NCBI GenBank assembly: GCA_964468815.1
Contig: CAYXWN010000038.1
Coordinates: 1-16,312, forward strand
Origin: UMGS621 sp964468815
GTDB lineage: Bacteria > Bacillota > Clostridia > Christensenellales > Borkfalkiaceae
DNA length: 16,312 nt
Direction: 5' to 3'
In this document: positions 6,895 to 15,326 of the stretch, in pieces
How positions within the stretch are numbered: position 1 is the stretch's first letter
Layout of the letters: the number at the start of each line of letters is the position of its first letter
Notes under the pieces: model-generated
What the model saw: the letters and a program-made list of their open reading frames with translations, nothing else
Databases searched by the model: none
Told to the model about the DNA's origin: nothing
Position numbers and translations under genes: made by a program

Positions 6895-9021
6895 TTAATT
6901 AGACGTACGGAATACGTCCGCAAGTTTTTTGTCTTGCTTCAATTTCTCGATCAAGTTATCCAAGTCTTGACGGGAATTCAGCCGAATATTGAAATCGACG
7001 ACCGCTTCCTTGCTCTTTGCGTCAAGTCTGCCGTTGATGGACGTAATGACGAGATTCATCAACGCGCACTGCGTGGATACCGCGGCGAGAATCGCCCCTT
7101 GATCGGAAGCGATAACGCGAATACTCGCTTTGTAAGAAATATCCGCTTGCCCCGCCCAACTGACTTCGATCAACCGATCGTGATCGACGTTTTTCATGTT
7201 CGGACAGTCCGCACGGTGAATGGTAACGCCTCTGCCGCGCGAAATAAACCCGACGATTTCGTCCCCGGGAACGGGCGTACAACACCCTGCGTAACGAACT
7301 AAAAGCCCGTTCATGCCCTTGACGACGACGCCGCCCGTAGGTTCTTTTTTATTGATTTCCGCCTTGACGACCTCTTTCGGCATTTTCTTCCGATAGTGGT
7401 CGATCAGTTTTAACAAAATTTGATTGGTCGTGACCGCGCCGTACCCGACGGAAGCGAACATTTCGTCTTGCCCCGAAAAGGACATACGGCTGGACAGTTT
7501 GAGAAAGGCTTCGTCCGTCAAAAGTTCGGAAAGCGTAAAGCCCTTGCGCTTCGCCTCGTTTTCCAACATGGACTTACCCGTCTTGATATTCTCTTCCTTC
7601 ATCTCGCGCTTAAAGAACTGCTTGATTTTTACCTTTGTGGAAGAGCCCTTGACGATTTTCAACCAATCCCATGACGGGCCTTTTGAATTTTGCGAAGTAA
7701 CGACCTCTACGACGTCCCCCACTTGCAGGGGAGTATTCAACGGAACCATCTTGCCGTTGACCTTTGCTCCGACGCAACGGTTTCCGACCGCAGAGTGAAT
7801 GGCGTAAGCAAAGTCGATGGGAGTGGCGTCTTTCGGAAGAGAAATAACGTCCCCTCGCGGCGTAAACACCAATACTTCGGAACTGTAAATATCCCCTTTT
7901 AACGAATCCAAAAACTCCTTGGAGTCCTTTAATCCGCCCTGCCATTCCATTACCTCGCGAATCCACGAAAGACGCGAGTCGAAATCGTCCGTATCCTTTT
8001 TGTTTTCTTTATATTTCCAATGCGCCGCGATACCGTATTCAGCCGCGCGATCCATTTCAAACGTACGAATTTGGATCTCGAAGATCTGCCCGAAATCGGT
8101 TACGACCGTGGTATGAAGGGACTGATACATATTCGGCTTCGGCGTCGCGATATAATCTTTGATTCTCCCCGGAATCGGCTTCCATTTATGGTGAATCTTA
8201 CCGAAAATCTCGTAGCACTCGTTGACGTCCGCCACGATGACGCGGACGGCGGTGAGATCGTAAATTTGATCGAGCGTCTTATTTTGGTTTTTCATCTTTT
8301 TATAGATGGAATAAAAGTGCTTGGGACGCCCGAATACCTTTCCCTCGATGCCCGATTCCACCAAAATGCCGTTGATCTCTTTTACGACGAAATCCACAAA
8401 TTCCCGTCGCTCTTGCACCTTTTGATTGATGTTAACGACGAGATATTCAAAAAATTCCGGCTCTAAATATTTTAACGAAAGATCTTCCAATTCGCACTTG
8501 ATCTGACTGATTCCCAATCGCCCTGCAAGCGGTGCGAAAATATCCAACGTTTCTTTTGCGAGCCGCTGTTGACGTTCCTTGGATAAAAAATTAAGCGAAC
8601 GCATATTGTGCAGACGGTCGGAAAGTTTGATGATAATGACGCGAATATCCTTTGCCATCGCGACGAATATCTTGCGGAAATTCTCCGCCTGCTCCTCTTC
8701 TTGCGAGGTGAATTCGATTTTTTCAAGTTTGGTAACGCCGAGCACGAGTTCTAAAACTTCTTCTCCGAACTCTTGCCGAACGTCCCCCTCCGAAACCGGC
8801 GTATCTTCGATGACGTCATGCAAAAACGCCGCGGCAATGGTGGGAGCGTCTAACCCCAAATCAATTAAGATAAACGCCACCGCGCAAGGATGGGTAAAAT
8901 ATTCCTCCCCCGAAGCGCGCTTTTGATTGGCGTGCGCCTTCTTCGCGAAGTCGTAAGCCTTTTCGCAGAGTGCGAGATCGTCGCCGCTGTAAACTTGTCT
9001 GATTTTCTCCAAAACGTCCAT
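6895..9021 (-). CDS. relA: Bifunctional (p)ppGpp synthetase/hydrolase Rel
   Basis: This 708-residue enzyme makes and degrades the stringent-response alarmone (p)ppGpp. The HD hydrolase domain is intact: H44 (FTHP), H68-D69, E72-D73 and D135 (KLSDRLHNM). The synthetase domain has GRPKHFYSIYKKM (231-243), DLTAVRV, and an RIKD motif at 286-289. RxKD in this place marks bifunctional Rel, as against ExDD in synthetase-only RelA. EIQIRT (315-320) is also present. The regulatory half carries a TGS domain (about 383-443, with H409), a zinc-finger-like domain with C580-C581, H602 and C606, and a C-terminal ACT domain (about 632-705). Its ATG at 9021 is two bases from the recJ stop, and the GGAG site lies inside the end of recJ, so the two are translationally linked. 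The symbol rel would be equally correct. Confidence 0.97.
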   Translation of the reverse strand: MDVLEKIRQVYSGDDLALCEKAYDFAKKAHANQKRASGEEYFTHPCAVAFILIDLGLDAPTIAAAFLHDVIEDTPVSEGDVRQEFGEEVLELVLGVTKLEKIEFTSQEEEQAENFRKIFVAMAKDIRVIIIKLSDRLHNMRSLNFLSKERQQRLAKETLDIFAPLAGRLGISQIKCELEDLSLKYLEPEFFEYLVVNINQKVQERREFVDFVVKEINGILVESGIEGKVFGRPKHFYSIYKKMKNQNKTLDQIYDLTAVRVIVADVNECYEIFGKIHHKWKPIPGRIKDYIATPKPNMYQSLHTTVVTDFGQIFEIQIRTFEMDRAAEYGIAAHWKYKENKKDTDDFDSRLSWIREVMEWQGGLKDSKEFLDSLKGDIYSSEVLVFTPRGDVISLPKDATPIDFAYAIHSAVGNRCVGAKVNGKMVPLNTPLQVGDVVEVVTSQNSKGPSWDWLKIVKGSSTKVKIKQFFKREMKEENIKTGKSMLENEAKRKGFTLSELLTDEAFLKLSSRMSFSGQDEMFASVGYGAVTTNQILLKLIDHYRKKMPKEVVKAEINKKEPTGGVVVKGMNGLLVRYAGCCTPVPGDEIVGFISRGRGVTIHRADCPNMKNVDHDRLIEVSWAGQADISYKASIRVIASDQGAILAAVSTQCALMNLVITSINGRLDAKSKEAVVDFNIRLNSRQDLDNLIEKLKQDKKLADVFRTSN

Positions 9022-9022
9022 A

Positions 9023-11329
9023 TTAACACAACTCCGTTACGAAGCGATAAATTGCAGATTCCGACAACTCCTTTTTTACCGCGGGGTGATGGAGCAATAT
9101 CCCGTTCGCGACCTCGAAAAAGCCGAGTTCGCAAAATACTTCAAACGCAAACACGAATTGTTCGTCGCTCTCCGAAGGGCGGTAACGCACATAAAAATCG
9201 GCGGAAGAAGTACACGGTTTGCCGACGCGGTGCTTCATTTCCGAAAACGCGGTCTTAAACGAGCCGCGATCGGTACGCAGCCCGCCGAGCGACCGCACGC
9301 GTTCCGTATTGATGAACACGGGACGTTTCGCCGCCAAATTGATCGGGCGCATGGGCTTGTCCAAATAGACGATCCGCTCGTAGCCCCCGAAATCCGCGTC
9401 CTCTTTCGGAGAAAGCACGACGGCGTTCAACAAATTCTTTTCGGGCGGTTTATAGACGGAAACGGGAAGCGCGGACAATTCGGGAAACGCGGAAAGGGTT
9501 TTCGCCTCGTCCGCAAAAAAGATACTCCCGTGCGAATAGCGCAACCCTTCGGTGATTCTTTCTCGAATTGCCGACTCCGATTCAAAGCGGTCGTCTTGCC
9601 GAAATTTTTCATATTGCAACTGCGCGATCTCGTTCGCGAATAAGAACAAATCCAATTCGGGGGACGATTCGTAATTCACGATCATGTCCCGAACGTAACC
9701 GCGCAACGATTGCGTTCTGCCGAAGGTCGAAAGATTCGGCTCGAACACCACCGTTTTTTTAACGGGAAGATTTAAGGTTTCCGCCTCGTTCAAACCGCCG
9801 AACCAAATCATATCCGCATATTTCGTATGAAAGGAAATATGATTCGAACCTTGCTTCAAAAGCGCCGTATCCGTACTGCCGATCTCTACGGCGAAAAGAG
9901 GACGCTTATTCCCCACACCGCACGGCTCTAAACGATTTAATTCGTTTACGAACGCAACGGTCAACGGCTTTTTCAAAATCTGTTCCACCGCGATGACCGG
10001 TTGAAAAACGCCGCTGTCGCAATGTGCGCCGATATAGGCGTCCACGCTTGCCTCGAACGCGGCAAAATTCTCCTTGTCGATCGCGACGCCTGCCGCTTGC
10101 GCGTGTCCGCCGAACTCCAACAAATATTCCTTTTGAGAGGTAAGAACTTCAAAAATATTAACGCCGTCCACGCTGCGCGCAGAGCCTTTCAAATGTCCGT
10201 CTTGCCCGGCAAACATAATGACGGGGCGCGCGTATTCCTCCGCTAGCCGTGCCGCGACGATGCCGACAAACCCGGTGGACCAACTTTCGTCGTACAACAT
10301 GATAACGTTGTCGTACGTTTCTTTTTCTTCTAACTGTGCTTTTGCGGAGCGATACAACCGATCGCACGCAACTTGACGTTCCATGTTATAGGAGGTCAGT
10401 TTCGCGGCGAGATCCGCGATCTCGTTTTCGTCGTCCGACAAAAACAGTACGAGCGCGGCGTTTGCGTCCCCCATTCTGCCTGCGGCGTTGATCCGCGGTG
10501 CGAGCACGTAAGCGAGCGTCTGCGCGTTTACGTCGCGCTCCTTATTCGCCGACAACAAACAACGCATTGCCGGGCGAGGCTTCCCGTTCAGAAGTTTCAA
10601 GCCCTCGAACACGATATCTCGATTTTCCCCGACGAGCGGAACGCTGTCGGCAACCGTCGCCAACGCAGCGAAGTCCAATAAGGCGTAAGCGCGTTCGCCT
10701 AACAACGCACACGCGAGTTTGAACGCGACGCCCGCGCCGCATAAACCGTCGAACGGATAATCTTGATCGGGAAGATGCGGATTGATACAGACGCAAGGCG
10801 GAAGTTCGGACGGAATCTCGTGATGATCGGTCACGATCACGTCGATCCCCAAATTCAACAATTCGCCGATTTCGTTGCGGTTACTGATACCGCAATCTAC
10901 CGTAATGACGAGATCAATGAAATACTCTTCCGCAAACGCCTCTACCAACTCTAAATTAAGCCCGTAGCCGTTCTCCCGTTCGGGGACGACCGTAAAGGCG
11001 TCTATCCCGTATTCCTTAAACGCACGGTATAAAAGCGCGGTCGCCGAAACGCCGTCCGCGTCATAATCGCCGTAGATCAAGACGCTTTCGCCGTTCTCCT
11101 TAGCCGCTTTCAAGCGATCGACGCACGCACGCATTCCGGAAAGAAGAAACGGATCGTAAAAGCGATTCTTCCCCGGATTCAAAAAAGTGAAGGCTTTTTC
11201 CGTGCTGTCAAAACCGCGTGCGAATAAAATCTCCGCCGTTTCTCGGGAAAGACCGTTTTCCGCCGCGATAGCATTGACAATCTGCAAATCCGCAGCCGTC
11301 AATGAGGAATGACAACGCAGTAACTTCAT
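9023..11329 (-). CDS. recJ: RecJ, single-stranded-DNA-specific 5'-3' exonuclease
   Basis: RecJ is a DHH-superfamily nuclease that degrades single-stranded DNA from the 5' end in recombination and mismatch or base-excision repair. All DHH motifs are present: GDYDADG (87-93; D88, D90, D92), VDCGISN (144-150), TDHHEIP (167-173), TVADSVPL (225-232), RINAAGR (279-285), and the DHHA1 signature GGHAQAAG (407-414). Metal-binding residues look intact. At 768 residues it is longer than the E. coli enzyme (577), with an extra C-terminal region from about 560 as in many Firmicutes. The ATG at 11329 has AGGAAGG six bases upstream. The stop codon lies one base before the rel start codon. In many Clostridia apt sits between recJ and rel; it is missing here. 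Confidence 0.96.
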   Translation of the reverse strand: MKLLRCHSSLTAADLQIVNAIAAENGLSRETAEILFARGFDSTEKAFTFLNPGKNRFYDPFLLSGMRACVDRLKAAKENGESVLIYGDYDADGVSATALLYRAFKEYGIDAFTVVPERENGYGLNLELVEAFAEEYFIDLVITVDCGISNRNEIGELLNLGIDVIVTDHHEIPSELPPCVCINPHLPDQDYPFDGLCGAGVAFKLACALLGERAYALLDFAALATVADSVPLVGENRDIVFEGLKLLNGKPRPAMRCLLSANKERDVNAQTLAYVLAPRINAAGRMGDANAALVLFLSDDENEIADLAAKLTSYNMERQVACDRLYRSAKAQLEEKETYDNVIMLYDESWSTGFVGIVAARLAEEYARPVIMFAGQDGHLKGSARSVDGVNIFEVLTSQKEYLLEFGGHAQAAGVAIDKENFAAFEASVDAYIGAHCDSGVFQPVIAVEQILKKPLTVAFVNELNRLEPCGVGNKRPLFAVEIGSTDTALLKQGSNHISFHTKYADMIWFGGLNEAETLNLPVKKTVVFEPNLSTFGRTQSLRGYVRDMIVNYESSPELDLFLFANEIAQLQYEKFRQDDRFESESAIRERITEGLRYSHGSIFFADEAKTLSAFPELSALPVSVYKPPEKNLLNAVVLSPKEDADFGGYERIVYLDKPMRPINLAAKRPVFINTERVRSLGGLRTDRGSFKTAFSEMKHRVGKPCTSSADFYVRYRPSESDEQFVFAFEVFCELGFFEVANGILLHHPAVKKELSESAIYRFVTELC

Positions 11330-11352
11330 AAAAAACCTTCCTTTTTTTAATC

Positions 11353-11377
11353 AAAAGGGCGAGATACTATCCCGCCC
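11353..11377 (-). terminator. Intrinsic terminator after secF (probably leaky)
   Basis: An 8-bp GC-rich stem (GGGCGGGA pairing with TCTCGCCC, one G-U) with a five-base loop at 11357-11377, followed on the transcribed strand by TTTTGATT. The U-run is short. Because no promoter is evident before recJ, partial read-through is likely. Confidence 0.7.
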
Positions 11378-11399
11378 GTTCATGCCTTTTGCCGTTTTA

Positions 11400-12338
11400 T
11401 TACTCGGCAACCGTTTCCTTTTCTTTTCCTTGATACGCCGCCTTTTTCGCTCTGGAAACGCCGACGTTTTTCAACATCGTCCAAACCGTACCGGTCAAGC
11501 AAATCGCGACGAATTCGGAAGAAATTATTCCGACAGCCATCGTAATTCCGACGTACTTTACAGGCGTGCTTCCCAACGCAATCAACAGAACCGCCGCGAC
11601 GATTACCGCAATCAATAACCCCAAATTGAGTTTTGCCGTTGCATTGCCTGCCATTACCGCAATTTCCGCCGGCGATTTGTCTTCGTTCGCGACGTTCTTC
11701 TTTAAGTCTTTCGCCGCAAACATCCAGAAGACGTTCATCATCAATCCCAACAAGATCGTCGCACCGATCGCCGCAAGGTAATATTCCCCGACGGGTACGC
11801 GACAAATCGCGGATAACATCACCGTAATCAACGTGTTGACCACCAACAAAATCAAGAGAGCGACGCCGCTTGCGAGTTTATAACGAATCCAACCGTAGAA
11901 GAATGCGCAAATCGCGACGATCGCGACGACGAGAACCGCCATCCAAACGCGCGAAGCGTCTTTTAATACGAGCGTTTCGTTCAACTCCGCCTCCGGATTA
12001 TATCCGGCGAGTACGGTATCCGCTTTCAAAGCCGCGTTTACGGCGTCGACGACGGAAGCGGCAACCTCGCTGTCAAAACCGTAAATCAACGTTGCCTTTT
12101 CGTCAAGTTCTTTTCTGTATTCGTAGTGCAAACCGTTGTCCGCAAACACCTTTTCGGTCACGGAAACAACTTTATCGTACGTTTCGAGTTCTGCGTCCGT
12201 CTTTACGGTCAGTTCGTAACCGCCGCCGTAAGAAACCGTTTCGTTCATGCCGAGGAAGCCCATCATAAACGCTCCCGCAACCACGACGACGATTGCCAAA
12301 ATAAACCAGATTTTCGCCGATTTCATAATCTTACTCAT
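11400..12338 (-). CDS. secF: SecF, protein-export membrane subunit (divergent)
   Basis: A 312-residue partner of SecD. It has an N-terminal helix (9-29), a short periplasmic domain with SYGGGYELTV (36-45) in place of the usual DFTGGT motif, and a five-helix membrane part (about 132-288). The positions where SecF proteins normally carry HD in helix 3 and ND...DRIRE in helix 4 read LLVVNTLIT (164-172) and GLMMNVFWMFAAKDLKKN (198-215). The intramembrane acidic residues are therefore missing here as well as in SecD. The ATG at 12338 lies within the end of secD (the overlap contains ATGAGTAA) and has GGAGG nine bases upstream, so translation is probably coupled. A hairpin with a short U-run follows the gene. 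Assignment rests on position, topology and the SecF-like helix-6 region; alone the sequence would be hard to name. Confidence 0.85.
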   Translation of the reverse strand: MSKIMKSAKIWFILAIVVVVAGAFMMGFLGMNETVSYGGGYELTVKTDAELETYDKVVSVTEKVFADNGLHYEYRKELDEKATLIYGFDSEVAASVVDAVNAALKADTVLAGYNPEAELNETLVLKDASRVWMAVLVVAIVAICAFFYGWIRYKLASGVALLILLVVNTLITVMLSAICRVPVGEYYLAAIGATILLGLMMNVFWMFAAKDLKKNVANEDKSPAEIAVMAGNATAKLNLGLLIAVIVAAVLLIALGSTPVKYVGITMAVGIISSEFVAICLTGTVWTMLKNVGVSRAKKAAYQGKEKETVAE

Positions 12339-13599
12339 TGACTTCTTCCTCCCTCTTCAAGTTAAAGAAACCTTCTTTCTTCTCGGGAAGCGCAATGAAA
12401 ATTCTCAATAAAAGTTGGGAATAGAACATCGTAGCCAACGCACCGATCACCAAGCCGACGCCGAACGTAACGGCAAACGAGAACAGAGCGTTTCCTCCGA
12501 GCAACAACATCAAAATCACGGCGATACCGAGAACCGCGGTCATATCCAAGATCGCGAAGATGCCCTTTTTGTATCCGACCTTGATCGCCGCTTTGACGGT
12601 TTTGCCCATCGCGTATTCTTTCTTTACGTTAGAAGAAAGCAACGCAACCTGCGCCCCGACGACGAGCGTCGCGAACAAGATTCCCAAAATGCTTTGGAAA
12701 GAAATAACGATTCCCGGAATCAAAATCATGAACAACAACTCTACCAAAACAAACGAATAAATCGTAAGATCGGAAACGAGCCCGAAGCCGCGATAGAAAA
12801 CCAAAAGCAGAACCATAAGCACCGCAACCGCGATTACGAAAGCGATGGAAACGGTCTTTGCCGCACCTTCGCCCAAAACAGAATAAGCGGTCAAATCGTT
12901 ATCGTCTACTTCGTATTCGAGGGGAAGTCCGCCGAAATTCAACAAAGCCGCGATCCGCAACGCAGACTGACTGTCCGAAGGACCGGAGAACACTAACGTC
13001 GTGCCTGAAAAATCCGAACAATCCAAACTGTTGATAACGGTGGTTTCCCCCACCTTTGCGGTAATGGTCTTACCTGCGATCTGAGAAGCGGCGTCCTTGG
13101 TAAATTCCACCAAAACGTAATCCGTTCCGCCGGCATTTTGCGTATACGCCTTGACGATTCCGTCCGCGTCGAACAACGTGTTGCCGTCCGAATCCGTAAA
13201 TACGGTGTCGCCGAACGACATGAGTGCGGCAACGTCCGAATCGGGCGTCGTTGCGTTCGACTCTCTCAGCGTGATGCGGATCTTATAATCGTCGTCCGCA
13301 GTCTGCTTGTAAGCATAAACGTTTCCCGCAGTGTATCCGAGATAGGATATACGGGTTCTGATTTCTTCTAAGATATCTTCTACCGTAATATCCGAATCGT
13401 CTAATTGCAATTCGTCCTTAATCTTATAGGTATAGGTATAGCCTCCGTCGAGATCCTGTTCGAGCTGTAACGCGCCGATTACGGAATTAAAATCCTTGAC
13501 GCTGCCCGGAACGGCAAAACTGACGAAAGTCATTAAGGTCAATACCACGATTACCAGCATGATTAAAACCAGTAATACGATTGACTTCTTCTTACTCAT
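12331..13599 (-). CDS. secD: SecD, protein-export membrane subunit (divergent)
   Basis: SecD and SecF form an RND-type membrane complex that uses the proton gradient to help pull preproteins through SecYEG. The 422-residue product has one N-terminal membrane helix (8-31), a periplasmic P1-like domain with a modified start motif (LEQDLDGG, 46-53, where GLDLxGG is usual) and the conserved GGLPLEYEV (223-231), then five membrane segments (about 249-400). GKTVKAAIKVGYKKGIFAILD (332-352) matches the SecD loop after helix 4. The unusual part is helix 4 itself: the normally conserved DAN...ER motif reads VVGAQVALLSSNV (313-325), with no acidic residue. AGGAGG lies five bases before the ATG. The reading frame overlaps secF by eight bases. 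Identity is secure from architecture, loops and context; proton coupling may be altered or absent. Confidence 0.9.
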   Translation of the reverse strand: MSKKKSIVLLVLIMLVIVVLTLMTFVSFAVPGSVKDFNSVIGALQLEQDLDGGYTYTYKIKDELQLDDSDITVEDILEEIRTRISYLGYTAGNVYAYKQTADDDYKIRITLRESNATTPDSDVAALMSFGDTVFTDSDGNTLFDADGIVKAYTQNAGGTDYVLVEFTKDAASQIAGKTITAKVGETTVINSLDCSDFSGTTLVFSGPSDSQSALRIAALLNFGGLPLEYEVDDNDLTAYSVLGEGAAKTVSIAFVIAVAVLMVLLLVFYRGFGLVSDLTIYSFVLVELLFMILIPGIVISFQSILGILFATLVVGAQVALLSSNVKKEYAMGKTVKAAIKVGYKKGIFAILDMTAVLGIAVILMLLLGGNALFSFAVTFGVGLVIGALATMFYSQLLLRIFIALPEKKEGFFNLKREEEVNE

Positions 13600-13640
13600 C
13601 CTTGCCTCCTGATGTATTTTTCGTAGTTCTAGACTAAATA

Positions 13641-13669
13641 ATTATATAACTTATTCGGATTTTAGTCAA
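13641..13669 (-). promoter_or_regulatory. SigmaA-type promoter of secD
   Basis: TTGACT (13669-13664) and TATAAT (13646-13641) on the minus strand are 17 bp apart. The region upstream of the -35 (13670-13700) is very A/T-rich with an A8 tract, resembling an UP element. Predicted start is near 13634, giving a leader of about 35 bases. The hexamers and spacing are identical to those of the scfA promoter. Confidence 0.9.
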
Positions 13670-13731
13670 TAAAAACAAGTAATTTTTTTTGTAAATTCAC
13701 GCGGAATACGGCTTTTTTTAAGCGAAAGGGC

Positions 13732-15063
13732 TTAACTTTCGCTTTCCCGTGCTTTCGCGTAGAGGTGCAACGCGCACTCCATGCGCGCTTTCATCATATC
13801 GCACGTGACGGAATACGGCGTATTGACGTCGCCGCCGAACCGAATATTGTTCGCCGCGCAACCGCCGCTGCAATGATATTTCGCGAAACAATCCTTGCAC
13901 TTTTCCTTGGTGAACAGATTCGCGTCCCGAAAAACCGAACGGATCTCTTCGCTCAACTTTTTCTCGAACACGTTGCCCATTTTGTATTGCGGATCGTCCG
14001 CAAATTGATGGCACGGGTAGAGATCCCCTTGCGGCGTAACCGAAAAATATTCGTTTCCCGCGCCGCAAGCGCTTACGCGCTTTTTCAGGCAAGGTCCGCC
14101 CTCCAAGTCTATTTGGAAATGAAAGAAATGAAACAACGGTTTCCCCTCTTTTTTCCGCTGCAAATAAGCGCGCGCAAGACGACGGTATTCTTCCCGAATC
14201 GCAGGGAGTTTGTCCTCTCCGATATAAAGTTCGTGATCCGCCGGCAAAACGACCGGTTCGAGCGAAATCTGATCGAAGCCGTTATCCGCCAATGCCAACA
14301 CGTCCTCCCCGAAATCGAGATTGCGGTTGGTAAACGTGCCACGGATATAATAATGTTTATCGCCGCGCAAACGAACGAATCGTTTGAGATTCTCGATAAT
14401 AACTTCGTAACTGCCCTTTCCGTTCACGGTCTGCCGAACGCCGTCGTGTACGCTCTTTCTGCCGTCCAAACTCAAAACGACGTTTTCCATCTCTTCGTTC
14501 AGCCACGCCGCCGTTTCGTCGTTTAAGAGAACGCCGTTCGTCGTAAGTGTAAAGAGGAACTTCTTTCCGTGCTTTTTCCCCTCAGCCTTCGCGTATTCCA
14601 CCGTATTCTTCACGACGGAAAGGTTCATCAAAGGCTCGCCGCCGAAAAAGTCCATTTCCAAAATTTTACGGTTACCGGACGTCTCGATCAAAAAATCTAC
14701 CGCAGCGCGCGCAACCTCGTCCGACATGTATTCCGTTCTGCCCTTATACTTTCCCTCGCCGGCAAAGCAATATTTGCAACGAAGATTGCAGTCGTGACAA
14801 ATGTGCAGACAAAGCGCCTTGACGAGATCGCTCTTTAAGGGTGCGGCGGTTTCTTCTTCTCCGAAAAGAACGCCGTCCTCTTTCAAGCGGTTGATCTCCT
14901 CTTCGATTTCGGCGACGGCGGTTTCGTCCGCGCCTTGGAAATCATAAGGAAGCCCCTGCATTTTTTTTACGACCTCGGACGTGAGCGCGTCGCAGATATG
15001 CAATGCGCCGCTTCCGACGTCGAACAAATAATAATTGCCGTCTATTTCAAACGTGTGTACCAT
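13732..15063 (-). CDS. scfB: SCIFF maturase, radical-SAM/SPASM thioether-forming enzyme
   Basis: This 443-residue enzyme should reductively cleave S-adenosylmethionine and form thioether cross-links in ScfA. The radical-SAM cluster motif CNLRCKYC is at 92-99 (C92, C96, C99). FFGGEP (139-144) fits the SAM-binding glycine motif. A C-terminal SPASM region has C325, C333, C351, C389, C392, C398, C402 and C421, enough for two auxiliary iron-sulphur clusters, with the typical CKDCFAKYHCSGGC pattern (389-402). Residues 1-80 are of the size and position of a leader-peptide recognition domain. Length and domain order match the TIGR03974 SCIFF maturases (CteB type). The ATG at 15063 has no good ribosome site (only AAGATG nearby), unlike its neighbours, which suggests low expression relative to the substrate peptide. 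All catalytic cysteines appear intact. Confidence 0.96.
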   Translation of the reverse strand: MVHTFEIDGNYYLFDVGSGALHICDALTSEVVKKMQGLPYDFQGADETAVAEIEEEINRLKEDGVLFGEEETAAPLKSDLVKALCLHICHDCNLRCKYCFAGEGKYKGRTEYMSDEVARAAVDFLIETSGNRKILEMDFFGGEPLMNLSVVKNTVEYAKAEGKKHGKKFLFTLTTNGVLLNDETAAWLNEEMENVVLSLDGRKSVHDGVRQTVNGKGSYEVIIENLKRFVRLRGDKHYYIRGTFTNRNLDFGEDVLALADNGFDQISLEPVVLPADHELYIGEDKLPAIREEYRRLARAYLQRKKEGKPLFHFFHFQIDLEGGPCLKKRVSACGAGNEYFSVTPQGDLYPCHQFADDPQYKMGNVFEKKLSEEIRSVFRDANLFTKEKCKDCFAKYHCSGGCAANNIRFGGDVNTPYSVTCDMMKARMECALHLYAKARESES

Positions 15064-15082
15064 AATTCATCTTAACGCCAAA

Positions 15083-15113
15083 TCAAGGAGCAGTAAACTT
15101 TACTGCTCCTTGA
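15083..15113 (-). promoter_or_regulatory. Strong hairpin between scfA and scfB (attenuator or mRNA stabiliser)
   Basis: A near-perfect inverted repeat: TCAAGGAGCAGTAAA at 15083-15097 pairs with 15099-15113 around a single central base (in practice the innermost pairs open into a loop). On the transcribed strand it is followed by ATTTGG, a poor U-tract, so termination should be partial at most. It starts 21 bases after the scfA stop codon and ends about 20 bases before the scfB start. Likely effect (inference): more scfA than scfB message, through partial termination or protection of the scfA 3' end. Confidence 0.75.
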
Positions 15114-15134
15114 AAAGTTTTCGCTATTTTTTTC

Positions 15135-15296
15135 TTATTTGATTTCGTTGATCTTCTGTTCTCTGGTGTTCTTCTCGCAAGATTGATTGCCAACCGTACA
15201 GGAAGTTTTGCAAGCCGACTGGCAGGTGCTTCTGCATTCTCCGCAACCCGTGTGAGTCTTCTTCACCGGAACGGCTACCGTCTTAATTCTGTTCAT
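15135..15296 (-). CDS. scfA: SCIFF ranthipeptide precursor (six cysteines)
   Basis: A 53-residue peptide with cysteines at 18, 21, 25, 29, 33 and 40 and the family core SACKTSCTVGNQSC (27-40). SCIFF peptides (six cysteines in forty-five residues) are ribosomally made precursors in which a radical-SAM enzyme forms thioether links between cysteines and other residues. The spacing C29-T34 matches, from memory, the Cys32-Thr37 link reported for the Clostridium thermocellum homologue CteA. The N-terminal part (MNRIKTVAVPVKK) would serve as leader. The ATG at 15296 has a strong GGAGG site six bases upstream, and a near-consensus promoter lies just before it. The maturase gene scfB follows after a hairpin. 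No dedicated protease or ABC exporter is nearby in the window. The biological role of SCIFF is not settled. The identification is very secure because of the conserved core and the paired maturase. Confidence 0.96.
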   Translation of the reverse strand: MNRIKTVAVPVKKTHTGCGECRSTCQSACKTSCTVGNQSCEKNTREQKINEIK

Positions 15297-15326
15297 GATA
15301 GACCTCCGCTCGTATTGTTTTTGTTT

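Noticed and set aside
6822..6923. Upstream extension of the MBL hydrolase (34 extra residues)
   Set aside because: The extension overlaps the end of rel, is basic and unlike family N-termini, while the ATG at 6821 gives the standard start.
13720..13744. Perfect 9-bp hairpin AAGCGAAAG/CTTTCGCTT at the scfB stop codon as an intrinsic terminator
   Set aside because: On the transcribed strand it is followed by seven A, not T, and the stem starts inside scfB. On the other strand it is followed by TCCC. It may protect the 3' end but does not look like a terminator.
13765..14526. Plus-strand open frame of 253 codons opposite scfB
   Set aside because: The minus-strand frame is a complete radical-SAM/SPASM protein with all cluster cysteines. 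The antisense frame shows no domain or ribosome site.
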